A stretch of 32,928 nucleotides of DNA from Rhodospirillales bacterium (GCA_013205335.1 JABMNB010000397.1:1-32928), one strand, 5' to 3'; counted from the first letter of the stretch, positions 7,106 to 13,713 are shown. Notes: a model not told the origin generated them from the sequence alone. Translations and numbers: made by a program.

Positions 7106-8245
7106 TCAGGCCTTTCCGTTGTGCTCGCCAATTTTCGGCGCCGTTTCCTGGCCTCCGGCCCGCGTGCCGTCGATGCTGAGCGGCAGGCCGTGGAAGAGGG
7201 CGGTCGAGCCGGCATAGGGCTGGACGAACATGGCGAGCGCCGCCACCTGAGCCAGTTCCATCACCTGCGGCACCGAGTTCAGGGGGCCATTGGGGACGCC
7301 CAGTGCGTCCAGCTTCGCCGACCAGTACGACCGCGTTTCCCGCTTCATGATGTCGGCGATCATGCCGAGCAACAGCTCGCGCCGCTCCGCGCGCTGGACG
7401 TTGGTCTTGAAGCGGTCCTCGTTCGGCCATTCGGGATGGCCCAGCGCCTCGGCGAACTTGCGCCATAGCCGGTCGTTGCCCGGACAGATCATCAGGGGGC
7501 CGTCGCTGCATTCGAACGCTTGATAGGGCGTCAGAGACGGATGGCCTGTTCCCTGGCGCGGCGGCATCTTGCCGGTCACCGACCAGCCCGCGACATGGTT
7601 GGAGGCCCACATCAATCCGCTCTCGAACAGCGACGTGTTGACCAGGCTGCCTTCGCCTGTGGCCGTGCGTTTGGCCAGCGCCGCCAGCACACCGATCGCC
7701 GTCCACATGCCGGTCGACAGATCGATGATCGAGACGCCAATGCGTGCCTCGGGGCCCGTCGGATCGCCATTGAGCGAGATGAGGCCGGCGACGGCCTGGA
7801 TGATCGGCTCGTAACCGGGTCGGTCCTTCCACGGCCCGGCATGGCCGAAGGCGCCGAGGTCGGCGTAGATCAGGCGCGGGAAGCGCCTGGTGAGCGTGGC
7901 CCCGTCGAAGCCGAACTTGGCCGGCACGTCGGCACGTAGATTGTGCACGAAGACATCGGCGGCCCCGATGCGCTCGATCAGCGCTTCGCGCTGCGTGGCG
8001 TCGGCGAGATCGCACGTGATCGACTTTTTGCCGCGGTTCAGTGCGATGAATCCCGTGGCGTCACCGTCGACGAAGGGAGGTCCCCATTTGCGTGCGTCGT
8101 CACCCTCCGGCCGCTCGACCTTGATCACCTCGGCGCCGAGGAAGGCCAGGATCTGCCCGCAATAGGGGCCGGCCAGGTTCTGGCCGAACTCGACGACCTT
8201 GAGGCCGGCGAGAGGTCCCGGCGCCTGTCCCGAGGCGGTGCTCAT
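7106..8245 (-). CDS. CaiB/BaiF (family III) CoA-transferase
   Basis: Family III CoA-transferases move CoA between carboxylic acids, often to activate a catabolic substrate. The 379-residue protein has the hallmark opening LAGLKVVEFGQNLAGPYCG and GAEVIKVERPEGDDAR, then FIALNRGKKSITCDL. The catalytic Asp should be D175 in VSIIDLSTGMW. Its ATG overlaps the stop of the acyl-CoA dehydrogenase as ATGA (8242-8245), a sign of translational coupling, and it is the last gene of a five-gene minus-strand operon (Bug receptor, enoyl-CoA hydratase, small protein, acyl-CoA dehydrogenase, CoA-transferase). The context suggests uptake of an organic acid, CoA activation, dehydrogenation and hydration. The actual acid is not evident. 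Confidence 0.93.
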   Translation of the reverse strand: MSTASGQAPGPLAGLKVVEFGQNLAGPYCGQILAFLGAEVIKVERPEGDDARKWGPPFVDGDATGFIALNRGKKSITCDLADATQREALIERIGAADVFVHNLRADVPAKFGFDGATLTRRFPRLIYADLGAFGHAGPWKDRPGYEPIIQAVAGLISLNGDPTGPEARIGVSIIDLSTGMWTAIGVLAALAKRTATGEGSLVNTSLFESGLMWASNHVAGWSVTGKMPPRQGTGHPSLTPYQAFECSDGPLMICPGNDRLWRKFAEALGHPEWPNEDRFKTNVQRAERRELLLGMIADIMKRETRSYWSAKLDALGVPNGPLNSVPQVMELAQVAALAMFVQPYAGSTALFHGLPLSIDGTRAGGQETAPKIGEHNGKA

Positions 8246-9408
8246 CGCAGATTGCTCCCCAGGATCTCGCGCGCAATCACCATGCGTTGCACCTCGCTCG
8301 GGCCTTCGCCAACCCGGCGGATGCGCATCTCGCGATACCAGCGTTCCAGCGGCAGGTCCTTGGTCATGCCCATGCCGCCATGGATCTGCATCGACCGGTC
8401 GACCACGCGGCCGCCGCCTTCCGACGCGGTGAGCTTGGCAATCGAGGCCTCGATCTTGAAGGGCAGGCCACGCCGTGCCTTCTCCGCCGCCTCGAGTGTG
8501 AAGTGCCGAGCGGTGCGGATGTCGATCTCGTTGTCGACCAGCATCCATTGCACGGCCTGGCGGTTGGCGAGCTTCTCGCCGAAGGTCGAGCGCATCTTGG
8601 CCCACTCGATCGCCATTTCGTGCGCGGCGATGGCGACGCCGATGCATCCGGCAGCGTAGGGGATGCGCTGGCGGGTGAGCCGGTCGTTGGCGACGGCAAA
8701 GCCCTTGTTGACCTCGCCCAGCACCTGATGATCGGATACCCAGCAATCCTTGAATTCGAGTTCCGTCGCATAGTGCGAGGAGCGGAGCGTGTGCACGACG
8801 CGTCGTACGTGAAAGCCCGGCGTATCGGAATCGATCAGGAAGCAGGTGATGCCGGCGCGCCCCTTGGAAGCATCGGTGCGGGCGAAGACGATGCCGTACT
8901 GTGCGCGGTCGGCATTGGAGATGAAGATCTTGGCGCCGTTCAGTACCCAGCCGTTGTCTTTGCGCTCGGCCTTGGTCTGGATGGCGCGCGCCGGATCGCT
9001 GCCGCCCGATGGTTCGGTGAGGCCGAAGAACGCCTTCTTTTCGCCGCGCAGCGTCGGATAGAGGTAGCGCTCCTTCTGGTCTTCGTTGGCCTCGAAGATC
9101 TGCGCCAGGCCCGCGCCACCGAAAGTGCCGTAGCAGGGCACGTAGAGACCGGCACGGTGCTGGGCCATCTCGATGGCCAGCAGGACGCGCGTCACGATGT
9201 CGATGTCGGGTCCGCCGTATTCCTTCGGTATGTCGATCCCGAATAGGCCCATCGCCTTGGTCTTCTCGACCAGCCGCGCATGATCGGCGGGATCGAGTTC
9301 GGAAGCGTCGGGATCGAGCCCGGCTTCGAGCGGGATGATCTCCTCGCGCACGAAACGACGGACCTGGTCGATCAGCATCTGCTGTTCTTCGTTAGGCTCG
9401 AAATCCAT
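8242..9408 (-). CDS. Acyl-CoA dehydrogenase
   Basis: An FAD enzyme oxidising an acyl-CoA to the 2-enoyl-CoA. The 388-residue sequence starts MDFEPNEEQQMLIDQVRRF and has the family features: GLYVPCYGTFGGAGLAQIF, the FAD-binding stretch FGLTEPSGGSDPARAI, WVLNGAKIFISNAD, and QIHGGMGMTKDLPLERWYR near the C-terminus. The catalytic base is probably E368 in RVGEGPSEVQR. The neighbours are a CoA-transferase (4-bp overlap) and an enoyl-CoA hydratase, which together make a short beta-oxidation-like module. A REP-like palindrome lies just upstream (9428-9462). The chain length or substrate class cannot be inferred. Confidence 0.95.
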   Translation of the reverse strand: MDFEPNEEQQMLIDQVRRFVREEIIPLEAGLDPDASELDPADHARLVEKTKAMGLFGIDIPKEYGGPDIDIVTRVLLAIEMAQHRAGLYVPCYGTFGGAGLAQIFEANEDQKERYLYPTLRGEKKAFFGLTEPSGGSDPARAIQTKAERKDNGWVLNGAKIFISNADRAQYGIVFARTDASKGRAGITCFLIDSDTPGFHVRRVVHTLRSSHYATELEFKDCWVSDHQVLGEVNKGFAVANDRLTRQRIPYAAGCIGVAIAAHEMAIEWAKMRSTFGEKLANRQAVQWMLVDNEIDIRTARHFTLEAAEKARRGLPFKIEASIAKLTASEGGGRVVDRSMQIHGGMGMTKDLPLERWYREMRIRRVGEGPSEVQRMVIAREILGSNLR

Positions 9409-9427
9409 CTGGCTCTATCCTCTTATT

Positions 9428-9462
9428 CCTCACCCCCCGATCGGGGGAGAGGCCAGGTGAGG
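9428..9462. repeat. REP-like palindromic intergenic element
   Basis: CCTCACC (9428-9434) and GGTGAGG (9456-9462) flank an inner palindrome CCCCCGATCGGGGG. Elements of this CCTCACC...GGTGAGG type are scattered between genes in many alphaproteobacteria. It sits between two genes of one operon and could modulate mRNA stability or downstream expression. Confidence 0.6.
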
Positions 9463-9485
9463 GGGAAGCGATGAGTGTAGCCCCC

Positions 9486-9824
9486 TCACGACGGGCTCAA
9501 CCGTCCCAGCGGGGGCGGGTTCTTGGCGTTGTCGGGCGGCAACTCGCCGTGGTCTGCCCTGTACACCATCAGCAGCTCGAACCAGCGCGTGCGGTACTGC
9601 ATGTTCACCTCGACGCGGAACTGATGGCCCGCGCCACGCTGGGCAAGCTCGCTCTGCAACTCGCTGCGCAGGCCGAAGGGCGCGCGCGCACCGGCCTGGC
9701 CGATGAAGAGGACGGCGCCCGCGCCATCGCCGACCTGGTAGACGCCGAGCTGACCGGGCAGGCGGGCGATCTCCTCGCCCGTCAAGGGCCGCCATGGCTT
9801 GTCGAGGCGGAGCCTGATCGACAT
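9486..9824 (-). CDS. Small conserved-looking protein with GIY-YIG-like pattern, function unknown
   Basis: A 112-residue protein without a confident family name. The sequence has LPGQLGVYQVGDGAGAVLF followed by IGQAG and FGLRSELQSEL, which recalls the GVYxI...YIGxA...LRxRL layout of GIY-YIG domains. A later stretch, FRVEVNMQYRTRWFELLM, ends in a helix. The catalytic Glu typical of GIY-YIG nucleases is not clearly present, so nuclease activity should not be assumed. The gene starts 16 bp after the enoyl-CoA hydratase stop, within the acyl-CoA operon, with a GAGGG before the ATG. Its role in that operon is unexplained. The C-terminus is proline-rich. Confidence 0.7.
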   Translation of the reverse strand: MSIRLRLDKPWRPLTGEEIARLPGQLGVYQVGDGAGAVLFIGQAGARAPFGLRSELQSELAQRGAGHQFRVEVNMQYRTRWFELLMVYRADHGELPPDNAKNPPPLGRLSPS

Positions 9825-9840
9825 GGCTATCTGCCCTCGT

Positions 9841-10602
9841 TCATTTGCCGGCGAATCTCGCGGTACGCTTCTCCAGCCGCGCCTTCATGCCTTCCTGTGC
9901 GTCCCGGCTCTTCATCGCCGCCTGGACGAGTGCGTCGACATCGGCGTGCTCGATACCGTCGCGGAACTCCAGCTGCTTCACCGTGAGCGCCTTCATGGCC
10001 TTCAAGGACAGTGGCGCATTGGCCGCCAGCCGGTCGACGACCTTCGATGCCTCGGCTTCGAGCTGGTCTGCCGGCACGCAGCGGGCGATCAGGCCCAGCG
10101 CGTGCAGCTTGGTCGCAGGCAGCGGATCGCCCAGCAGCAGCATCTCGCGAGTCGTCACCGGCCCCAGCACTTCCATGAGTTTCTTGGCCAGGAACCAGTT
10201 GGGGGCGAGGCCAACCTGGGCCAGCGACATGCCGAAGCGTGCCTTCTGGCTCGCCACCACGATATCGCAATGAAGCGCCAGCTCGTTGCCGCCGGCGATG
10301 GCATCGCCGTGGACGATGGCAACGACGGGCAGGGGGCAGAGTTCGACCGCGCGCAGCATCACCTCGATGCCGCTCGCGCTGCCGCTGCCGATGGTCTCGC
10401 GACGCTCGGCCATGTCGAGGCCGGCGCAGAACACGTCGCCCTTGCCACGGATCACCACGACACGATCGTCGGCCGCGACGGGCGCCCGCAGCGCGTCGAT
10501 CATCTCGTGGATCAGTTCGCTGTCGAGTGCGTTGCGCTTCTCCGGCCGGTTCATCCAGATGGTTTTGACCGGGCCGCTCTGCTCGATGATGACTTTGGTC
10601 AT
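9841..10602 (-). CDS. Enoyl-CoA hydratase/isomerase family protein
   Basis: A 253-residue crotonase-fold protein. The oxyanion-hole segments are visible as NRPEKRNALDSEL and GKGDVFCAGLDM, and the core GDAIAGGNELALHCDIVVA carries one likely catalytic Glu (E107). The region where many hydratases have a second Glu (PEVxxG) reads MSLAQVGLAPNW, so the second acid is probably absent. That resembles variants whose exact reaction differs (hydratase, isomerase or hydrolase). It lies 5 bp downstream of the Bug receptor gene and 16 bp upstream of the small GIY-YIG-like gene, clearly in one operon. The substrate is not evident. Confidence 0.92.
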   Translation of the reverse strand: MTKVIIEQSGPVKTIWMNRPEKRNALDSELIHEMIDALRAPVAADDRVVVIRGKGDVFCAGLDMAERRETIGSGSASGIEVMLRAVELCPLPVVAIVHGDAIAGGNELALHCDIVVASQKARFGMSLAQVGLAPNWFLAKKLMEVLGPVTTREMLLLGDPLPATKLHALGLIARCVPADQLEAEASKVVDRLAANAPLSLKAMKALTVKQLEFRDGIEHADVDALVQAAMKSRDAQEGMKARLEKRTARFAGK

Positions 10603-10607
10603 GTCGG

Positions 10608-11579
10608 TTACTCCGGCTCGATGCCGGCGGCCTTGATCTCCTTGGTCCACCAATCTGTTTCAGCCTTCACGTAGGCCGCGAACTCGTCGAGCGCGAGCGG
10701 CGCGATCTCCATTCGGCCCTGGGTCATCGCCTTGGCGGTGGCCGGGTCCTTCAGCGCCTCGGCGATCGCCTCGGCGAGGACCTTCTGGACGTCCTTGGGC
10801 GTCGCGGCCGGCGCGAACACGGCCAGCCAGTAGACCAGTGAATAGCCAGGCACGGCTTCGGCGATCGCGGGCAGGTTGGGGGTCACCGTCGTGCGCTTGG
10901 GGCCGGTGGTCGCGAGCCCGCGCACGCGGCCGGCCTCGATCTGGGTCAGCGCCTGCGGCAGGTCGGGGAACATCACCTGGACTTGGCCGGATGCGACTTC
11001 ACCCAGCGCCTGGGGGCTCGCCTTGTAGGGCACCCGCTCCATCTTCACGCCGGCGAGCTTGTTGAACATTTCGCCCGAGAGGCGCTGCGAGGCGCTGGCC
11101 TCGGCATAGTTGAGTTTGCCCGGGTTCTTCTTGGCGTACTCCACCAGCTCGGCGGTCGTCTTGACCGGCAGGTCGTTGTTCACGACCAGTGCGTTGACGC
11201 CCATCACGCAACGCATGATCGGCGCGAAATCCTTGTCGATGTCGTAGCTCAACTTCTTGAACAGGGCACCGTTGGCGGCGTTGGTCGTATTGGTGCCCAT
11301 CATCAGCGTGTAGCCGTCGGCCGGCGCGGTTGCGACGGCGGAGGCGCCGAGCTGTCCGCTGGCGCCCGGCTTGTTCTCGATGACGATCGGCTGCTTCAGG
11401 ATGTCCTGCAGCTTGGCGCCCAGGCCGCGCGCCGTCAGGTCGGTGGCGCTGCCGGCAGCGAAGGGCACGACGATCTTGATCGGCTTGGTGGGATACGCCT
11501 GGGCCAGAGCAGCCTTGGACAGCGAACCTGCGGCCAGCACGGCGGCGCCGGCCAGGGTCGTACGACGGTTGAGTTTCAC
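10608..11579 (-). CDS. Bug/TctC family periplasmic solute-binding protein
   Basis: A 323-residue exported receptor of the tripartite tricarboxylate (Bug) family, which binds carboxylates in the periplasm. It starts with a signal peptide (MKLNRRTTLAGAAVLAAGSL...ALAQA). The mature part has the family hallmarks YPTKPIKIVVPFAAGSATD, IVIENKPGASGQLGA and PADGYTLMMGTNTT. The start codon is GTG at 11579, supported by an AGGAGG 5 nt upstream. No TctA or TctB membrane subunits are adjacent, which is usual for the many orphan Bug receptors of proteobacteria. Being first in the acyl-CoA operon, it probably supplies the acid that the downstream CoA-transferase, dehydrogenase and hydratase process. Confidence 0.94.
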   Translation of the reverse strand: MKLNRRTTLAGAAVLAAGSLSKAALAQAYPTKPIKIVVPFAAGSATDLTARGLGAKLQDILKQPIVIENKPGASGQLGASAVATAPADGYTLMMGTNTTNAANGALFKKLSYDIDKDFAPIMRCVMGVNALVVNNDLPVKTTAELVEYAKKNPGKLNYAEASASQRLSGEMFNKLAGVKMERVPYKASPQALGEVASGQVQVMFPDLPQALTQIEAGRVRGLATTGPKRTTVTPNLPAIAEAVPGYSLVYWLAVFAPAATPKDVQKVLAEAIAEALKDPATAKAMTQGRMEIAPLALDEFAAYVKAETDWWTKEIKAAGIEPE

Positions 11580-11651
11580 GTTTCCTCCTGAGGCCGTGTC
11601 CGGCCGGGTCCTGTTTTAGCGGCCCGGCGCGGCAAGGCAAAGGAGGGCAGG

Positions 11652-12626
11652 CTACATGAACAGCTTTTCCGCCTTGCGGTCAGCGTACAGCCCGGCCACG
11701 AACTCGGCGTAACCGTTGTAGAGCAGGGTCGGGATGCGCTCCTCGCTGCCCAGCGGCTTTTCCGTCGCCTGGCTCCAGCGGGGATGGGCGACCTGCGGGT
11801 TTACGTTGGCCCAGAAGCCGTATTCACTGGACTGCAGCCCTTCCCAGAACGTCTTGGGCTTCTTGTCGGTGAAGTCGACGCTGACGATCGACTTCACGTT
11901 CTTGAACCCGTACTTCCACGGCGCCACGAGGCGCAGCGGCGCGCCGTTCTGCTTGTGGATCGGCTTGCCGTAGAGGCCGGTTGCGATGAAGGCGAGATCG
12001 TTCATCGCCTCGTCCATCGCGAGGCCCTCGGTATAGGGCCACGGGTAGAGGAGATCGCGCTGCTCGCGCATCACCGAGGGCCTCGACAAGGTCTTCATGA
12101 CTATGAACTTGGCGCTGCCCAGCGGCTTGCAGAGCTCGACCAGCGAGCGCACCGGGAAGCCGCTCCACGGCACGATCATCGACCAGGTCTCGACGCAGCG
12201 GTGGCGGTAGACGCGCTCCTCGAGCTGAACCTTGGCCAGCAGGTCGTCGATGCCAATCTCGAAGGGCTTCTCGACCATGCCGCCGACCTTGATCGTCCAC
12301 GGCCTGACCTCGAGCTTCTGGGCATCGCGCCAGATGCTCTTGTCGGTGCCGAACTCGTAGAAGTTGTTGTATGTCGTCGCCAGCCGCTCGGTCGTCATCG
12401 GCGTTGGCACGCCGTATTTGTCGTTGCGCTTGGCAGGGTAGAGGCCGGCCGAAGGATCGGCCGTCTTGTCCTGCGCCATGACACTGCCGGGCAGGGTGAG
12501 GGACGCGGCACCCAATCCCGCCGCGAGCCCCATGGCCCGCACCATCTCACGCCGGTTGAGATAGTGGCTCTCCGATGTCGCCCTGGACTCCGGCAGTTCC
12601 CAGCCTCTCGTGCGCTTGATCAGCAT
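11652..12626 (-). CDS. msrP: Protein-methionine-sulfoxide reductase catalytic subunit MsrP (YedY)
   Basis: A 324-residue molybdopterin enzyme that repairs oxidised methionine in periplasmic proteins. The N-terminus carries a twin-arginine signal (LNRREMVRAMGLAAG, R25-R26) with a cleavage region near SVMAQ. The molybdenum ligand is Cys144 in YRHRCVETWSM, the YedY motif, and GKPIHKQNGAPLRLVAPWKYG is also typical. The usual partner MsrQ, a haem-containing membrane protein, is not encoded next to it. Upstream are two exported thioredoxin-fold proteins on the same strand. AGGAG precedes the ATG by 8 nt, and that sequence can be masked by an upstream CTCCTG (12634-12675). The 72-bp gap to the Bug gene contains only a weak hairpin. 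Confidence 0.95.
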   Translation of the reverse strand: MLIKRTRGWELPESRATSESHYLNRREMVRAMGLAAGLGAASLTLPGSVMAQDKTADPSAGLYPAKRNDKYGVPTPMTTERLATTYNNFYEFGTDKSIWRDAQKLEVRPWTIKVGGMVEKPFEIGIDDLLAKVQLEERVYRHRCVETWSMIVPWSGFPVRSLVELCKPLGSAKFIVMKTLSRPSVMREQRDLLYPWPYTEGLAMDEAMNDLAFIATGLYGKPIHKQNGAPLRLVAPWKYGFKNVKSIVSVDFTDKKPKTFWEGLQSSEYGFWANVNPQVAHPRWSQATEKPLGSEERIPTLLYNGYAEFVAGLYADRKAEKLFM

Positions 12627-12633
12627 GATCCAA

Positions 12634-12675
12634 CTCCTGTTACGCTCTGGCTTTACATGACCCCGGAGCCAGGAG
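12634..12675 (-). promoter_or_regulatory. msrP leader with two mutually exclusive hairpins
   Basis: On the minus-strand RNA, CUCCUG (from 12670-12675) can pair with the CAGGAG that contains the msrP Shine-Dalgarno (12634-12639). Alternatively, the overlapping CUGGCU (12667-12672) pairs with AGCCAG (12647-12652), leaving the ribosome site free. The two 6-bp helices share three bases and cannot form together. This is a possible translational switch, seen only as base complementarity. Confidence 0.35.
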
Positions 12676-12734
12676 CCGGCAAATCAACCCTGCTCACTGC
12701 GCCGTGACGTGGTTGGCAGGATGGGTCACCGGCC

Positions 12735-13172
12735 CTAGGGCTTCGAATTGGTCACATCGAGCAGCGTCGGCCACATGACGTCGCGCCATGCGTTGTTGCC
12801 GACGGCGGTGAAGGTAATCTGGCCGTTCTGGACGAGAAAGAAACGCGGCGTCTCGGCACCCTGTTCGACCCCGACCTGGCTCATCAGGAACGCATCAAGA
12901 ACCCAGCGCAGATCGGAAGGCCAACTCTCGGGCTTCAACAGAAGTGCCGGCGTCTTGGGAAACACGACGCGGTAGTCGACTTTCTGGAAAACCGGAGCCT
13001 GCTTGAAAAGGGGCTCCCACTGCGTACGCCAGACCTTCGAGGCCTCTGACGTCTCGTCACCGGCAAAAACCAGGATGGGCTTCTTGACCCCTTGCGCGGC
13101 GGCGGTCCTGGCAACCATCGGCGCGGCGACAAGCGACAGTCCGCCCGCGATCACACTGCGTCTCTTGAACAT
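12735..13172 (-). CDS. Exported thioredoxin-fold protein with SxxS in place of the redox motif
   Basis: A 145-residue secreted protein and tandem paralogue of the gene upstream. The signal peptide is MFKRRSVIAGGLSLVAAPMV...AAAQG. The mature part follows a thioredoxin plan: strand KPILVFAGDE, motif position S42-E-A-S45, helix KVWRTQWEPLF, a later TPRFFLVQNGQITFTAVG that corresponds to the cis-Pro strand region of thioredoxin, and a C-terminal helix AWRDVMWPTLLDV. Both residues that would be redox cysteines are serine, so it should not be a thiol oxidoreductase and may be a binding or chaperone-like partner. The ATG at 13172 follows GAGGAGGG. Part of that site lies in a 9-bp hairpin. It starts 69 bp after the upstream paralogue and lies 108 bp before msrP. 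Confidence 0.8.
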   Translation of the reverse strand: MFKRRSVIAGGLSLVAAPMVARTAAAQGVKKPILVFAGDETSEASKVWRTQWEPLFKQAPVFQKVDYRVVFPKTPALLLKPESWPSDLRWVLDAFLMSQVGVEQGAETPRFFLVQNGQITFTAVGNNAWRDVMWPTLLDVTNSKP

Positions 13173-13186
13173 CGAAAAACTTCCCT

Positions 13187-13210
13187 CCTCGTGGATCAAG
13201 TTCCACGAGG
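13187..13210 (-). promoter_or_regulatory. Leader hairpin overlapping the ribosome-binding site of the SxxS protein
   Basis: CCTCGTGGA (13187-13195) and TCCACGAGG (13202-13210) form a perfect 9-bp stem with a 6-nt loop. On the minus strand, the 3' arm ends in GAGG, the first half of the GAGGAGGG Shine-Dalgarno of the 13172 start. The core matches the hairpin before the upstream paralogue (CGTGG...CCACG) with one compensatory C-G to U-A pair change. Confidence 0.6.
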
Positions 13211-13241
13211 GCAATATGGAGGAACGACGGCCGGCCGGAAA

Positions 13242-13679
13242 CTAGGCCTTGGTGGCGGTCACTTCCTGGATCATCGGCCACATCTTGTCTTTCCAGCCAC
13301 CGTTGCCGGTGACGGTGAGGGCGATCTTGCCGTCTTGAAACAGGATGAAGCGCGGCGTGGCGTTGGGGCTCTTCTTGCCCTCTTCGCTTGCAAGGAAAGC
13401 GGCCCGGACGGGCCTTGCTGGCGCGGGCCAGCTCTCTTCCACCATCACGAGGTCTCCACTGGCCGGATGGACGACCTGGTAGTCGAGTTTCTTGAAAGCG
13501 GCGGACTTGAGGAAATCAGGCTCGGACTGGGCACGCCAGATCTTGCAGCCGCCTCAAAGCTCGTGGCCGACAAACACCAGCGTCGGGCGCCCAGCCTGGG
13601 CATTCGCGACGCGGGTCAGTGACGAAGCGGCGGCCACCACCAGGCCACCCCCCATCATAGACCGTCTCTTCATCATCAT
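13242..13679 (-). CDS. Exported thioredoxin-fold protein with in-frame UGA: candidate selenoprotein (UGGC), or a nonsense-mutated gene
   Basis: The frame from ATG 13679 to TAG 13242 is 438 nt, exactly as long as the downstream paralogue, and is broken only by TGA at codon 42 (13554-13556). The signal peptide is MMMKRRSMMGGGLVVAAASS...ANAQA. The strand RPTLVFVGHEL leads directly into UGA-Gly-Gly-Cys45, the place of the thioredoxin CxxC; the helix KIWRAQSEPDF, the cis-Pro strand TPRFILFQDGKIALTVTG and the helix WKDKMWPMIQEV follow. Downstream conservation is unbroken, and the paralogue has Ser at both 42 and 45. A SECIS-like hairpin follows the UGA (13519-13553). Read as selenocysteine, the product has 145 residues with U42/C45. 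Otherwise translation stops at 41 residues. GGGAG before the ATG lies in a 13-bp hairpin. Confidence 0.7.
13519..13553 (-). promoter_or_regulatory. SECIS-like hairpin immediately after the in-frame UGA
   Basis: Count the U of UGA as +1 on the minus-strand RNA. The upper stem pairs G15-C32, A16-U31, then C18-G30, U19-A29, G20-C28 and G21-C27, with U17 bulged and loop C22-G23-U24-G25-C26. A lower helix GGC (+4 to +6) with GCC (+36 to +38) is possible. The E. coli fdhF SECIS, as known, presents a bulged U17 and loop G23/U24 to SelB; all three coincide here in identity and position. Confidence 0.55.
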
Positions 13680-13680
13680 G

Positions 13681-13713
13681 AGTTCTCCCGTGGATACATT
13701 CCACGGGAGAACT
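13681..13713 (-). promoter_or_regulatory. 13-bp leader hairpin masking the ribosome-binding site of the UGA-containing gene
   Basis: AGTTCTCCCGTGG (13681-13693) and CCACGGGAGAACT (13701-13713) are perfect inverted copies with a 7-nt loop. On the minus-strand RNA, the 3' arm contains the GGGAG Shine-Dalgarno and ends one base before the AUG, so the folded form should block initiation. No U-run follows, which argues against a terminator. Confidence 0.65.

Noticed and set aside
8242..8245. Overlapping stop and start as a possible frameshift
   Set aside because: The ATGA overlap joins two complete, distinct families and is ordinary translational coupling.
11603..11628. GCCGGG/CCCGGC hairpin as the msrP terminator
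   Set aside because: Only 6 bp with a 14-nt loop, and no T-run on the minus strand; too weak to annotate.
13242..13448. Treating the C-terminal part of the UGA-containing gene as an independent 68-residue gene
   Set aside because: It lacks a ribosome site and a signal peptide, and the upstream half is in the same frame with an uninterrupted match to the paralogue, so it is one gene with an internal UGA.
13681..13713. Terminator of the EF-G-like gene
   Set aside because: The 13-bp stem is strong but is followed directly by CAUGAUGAUG rather than a U-tract, and its 3' arm contains the next gene's ribosome site.
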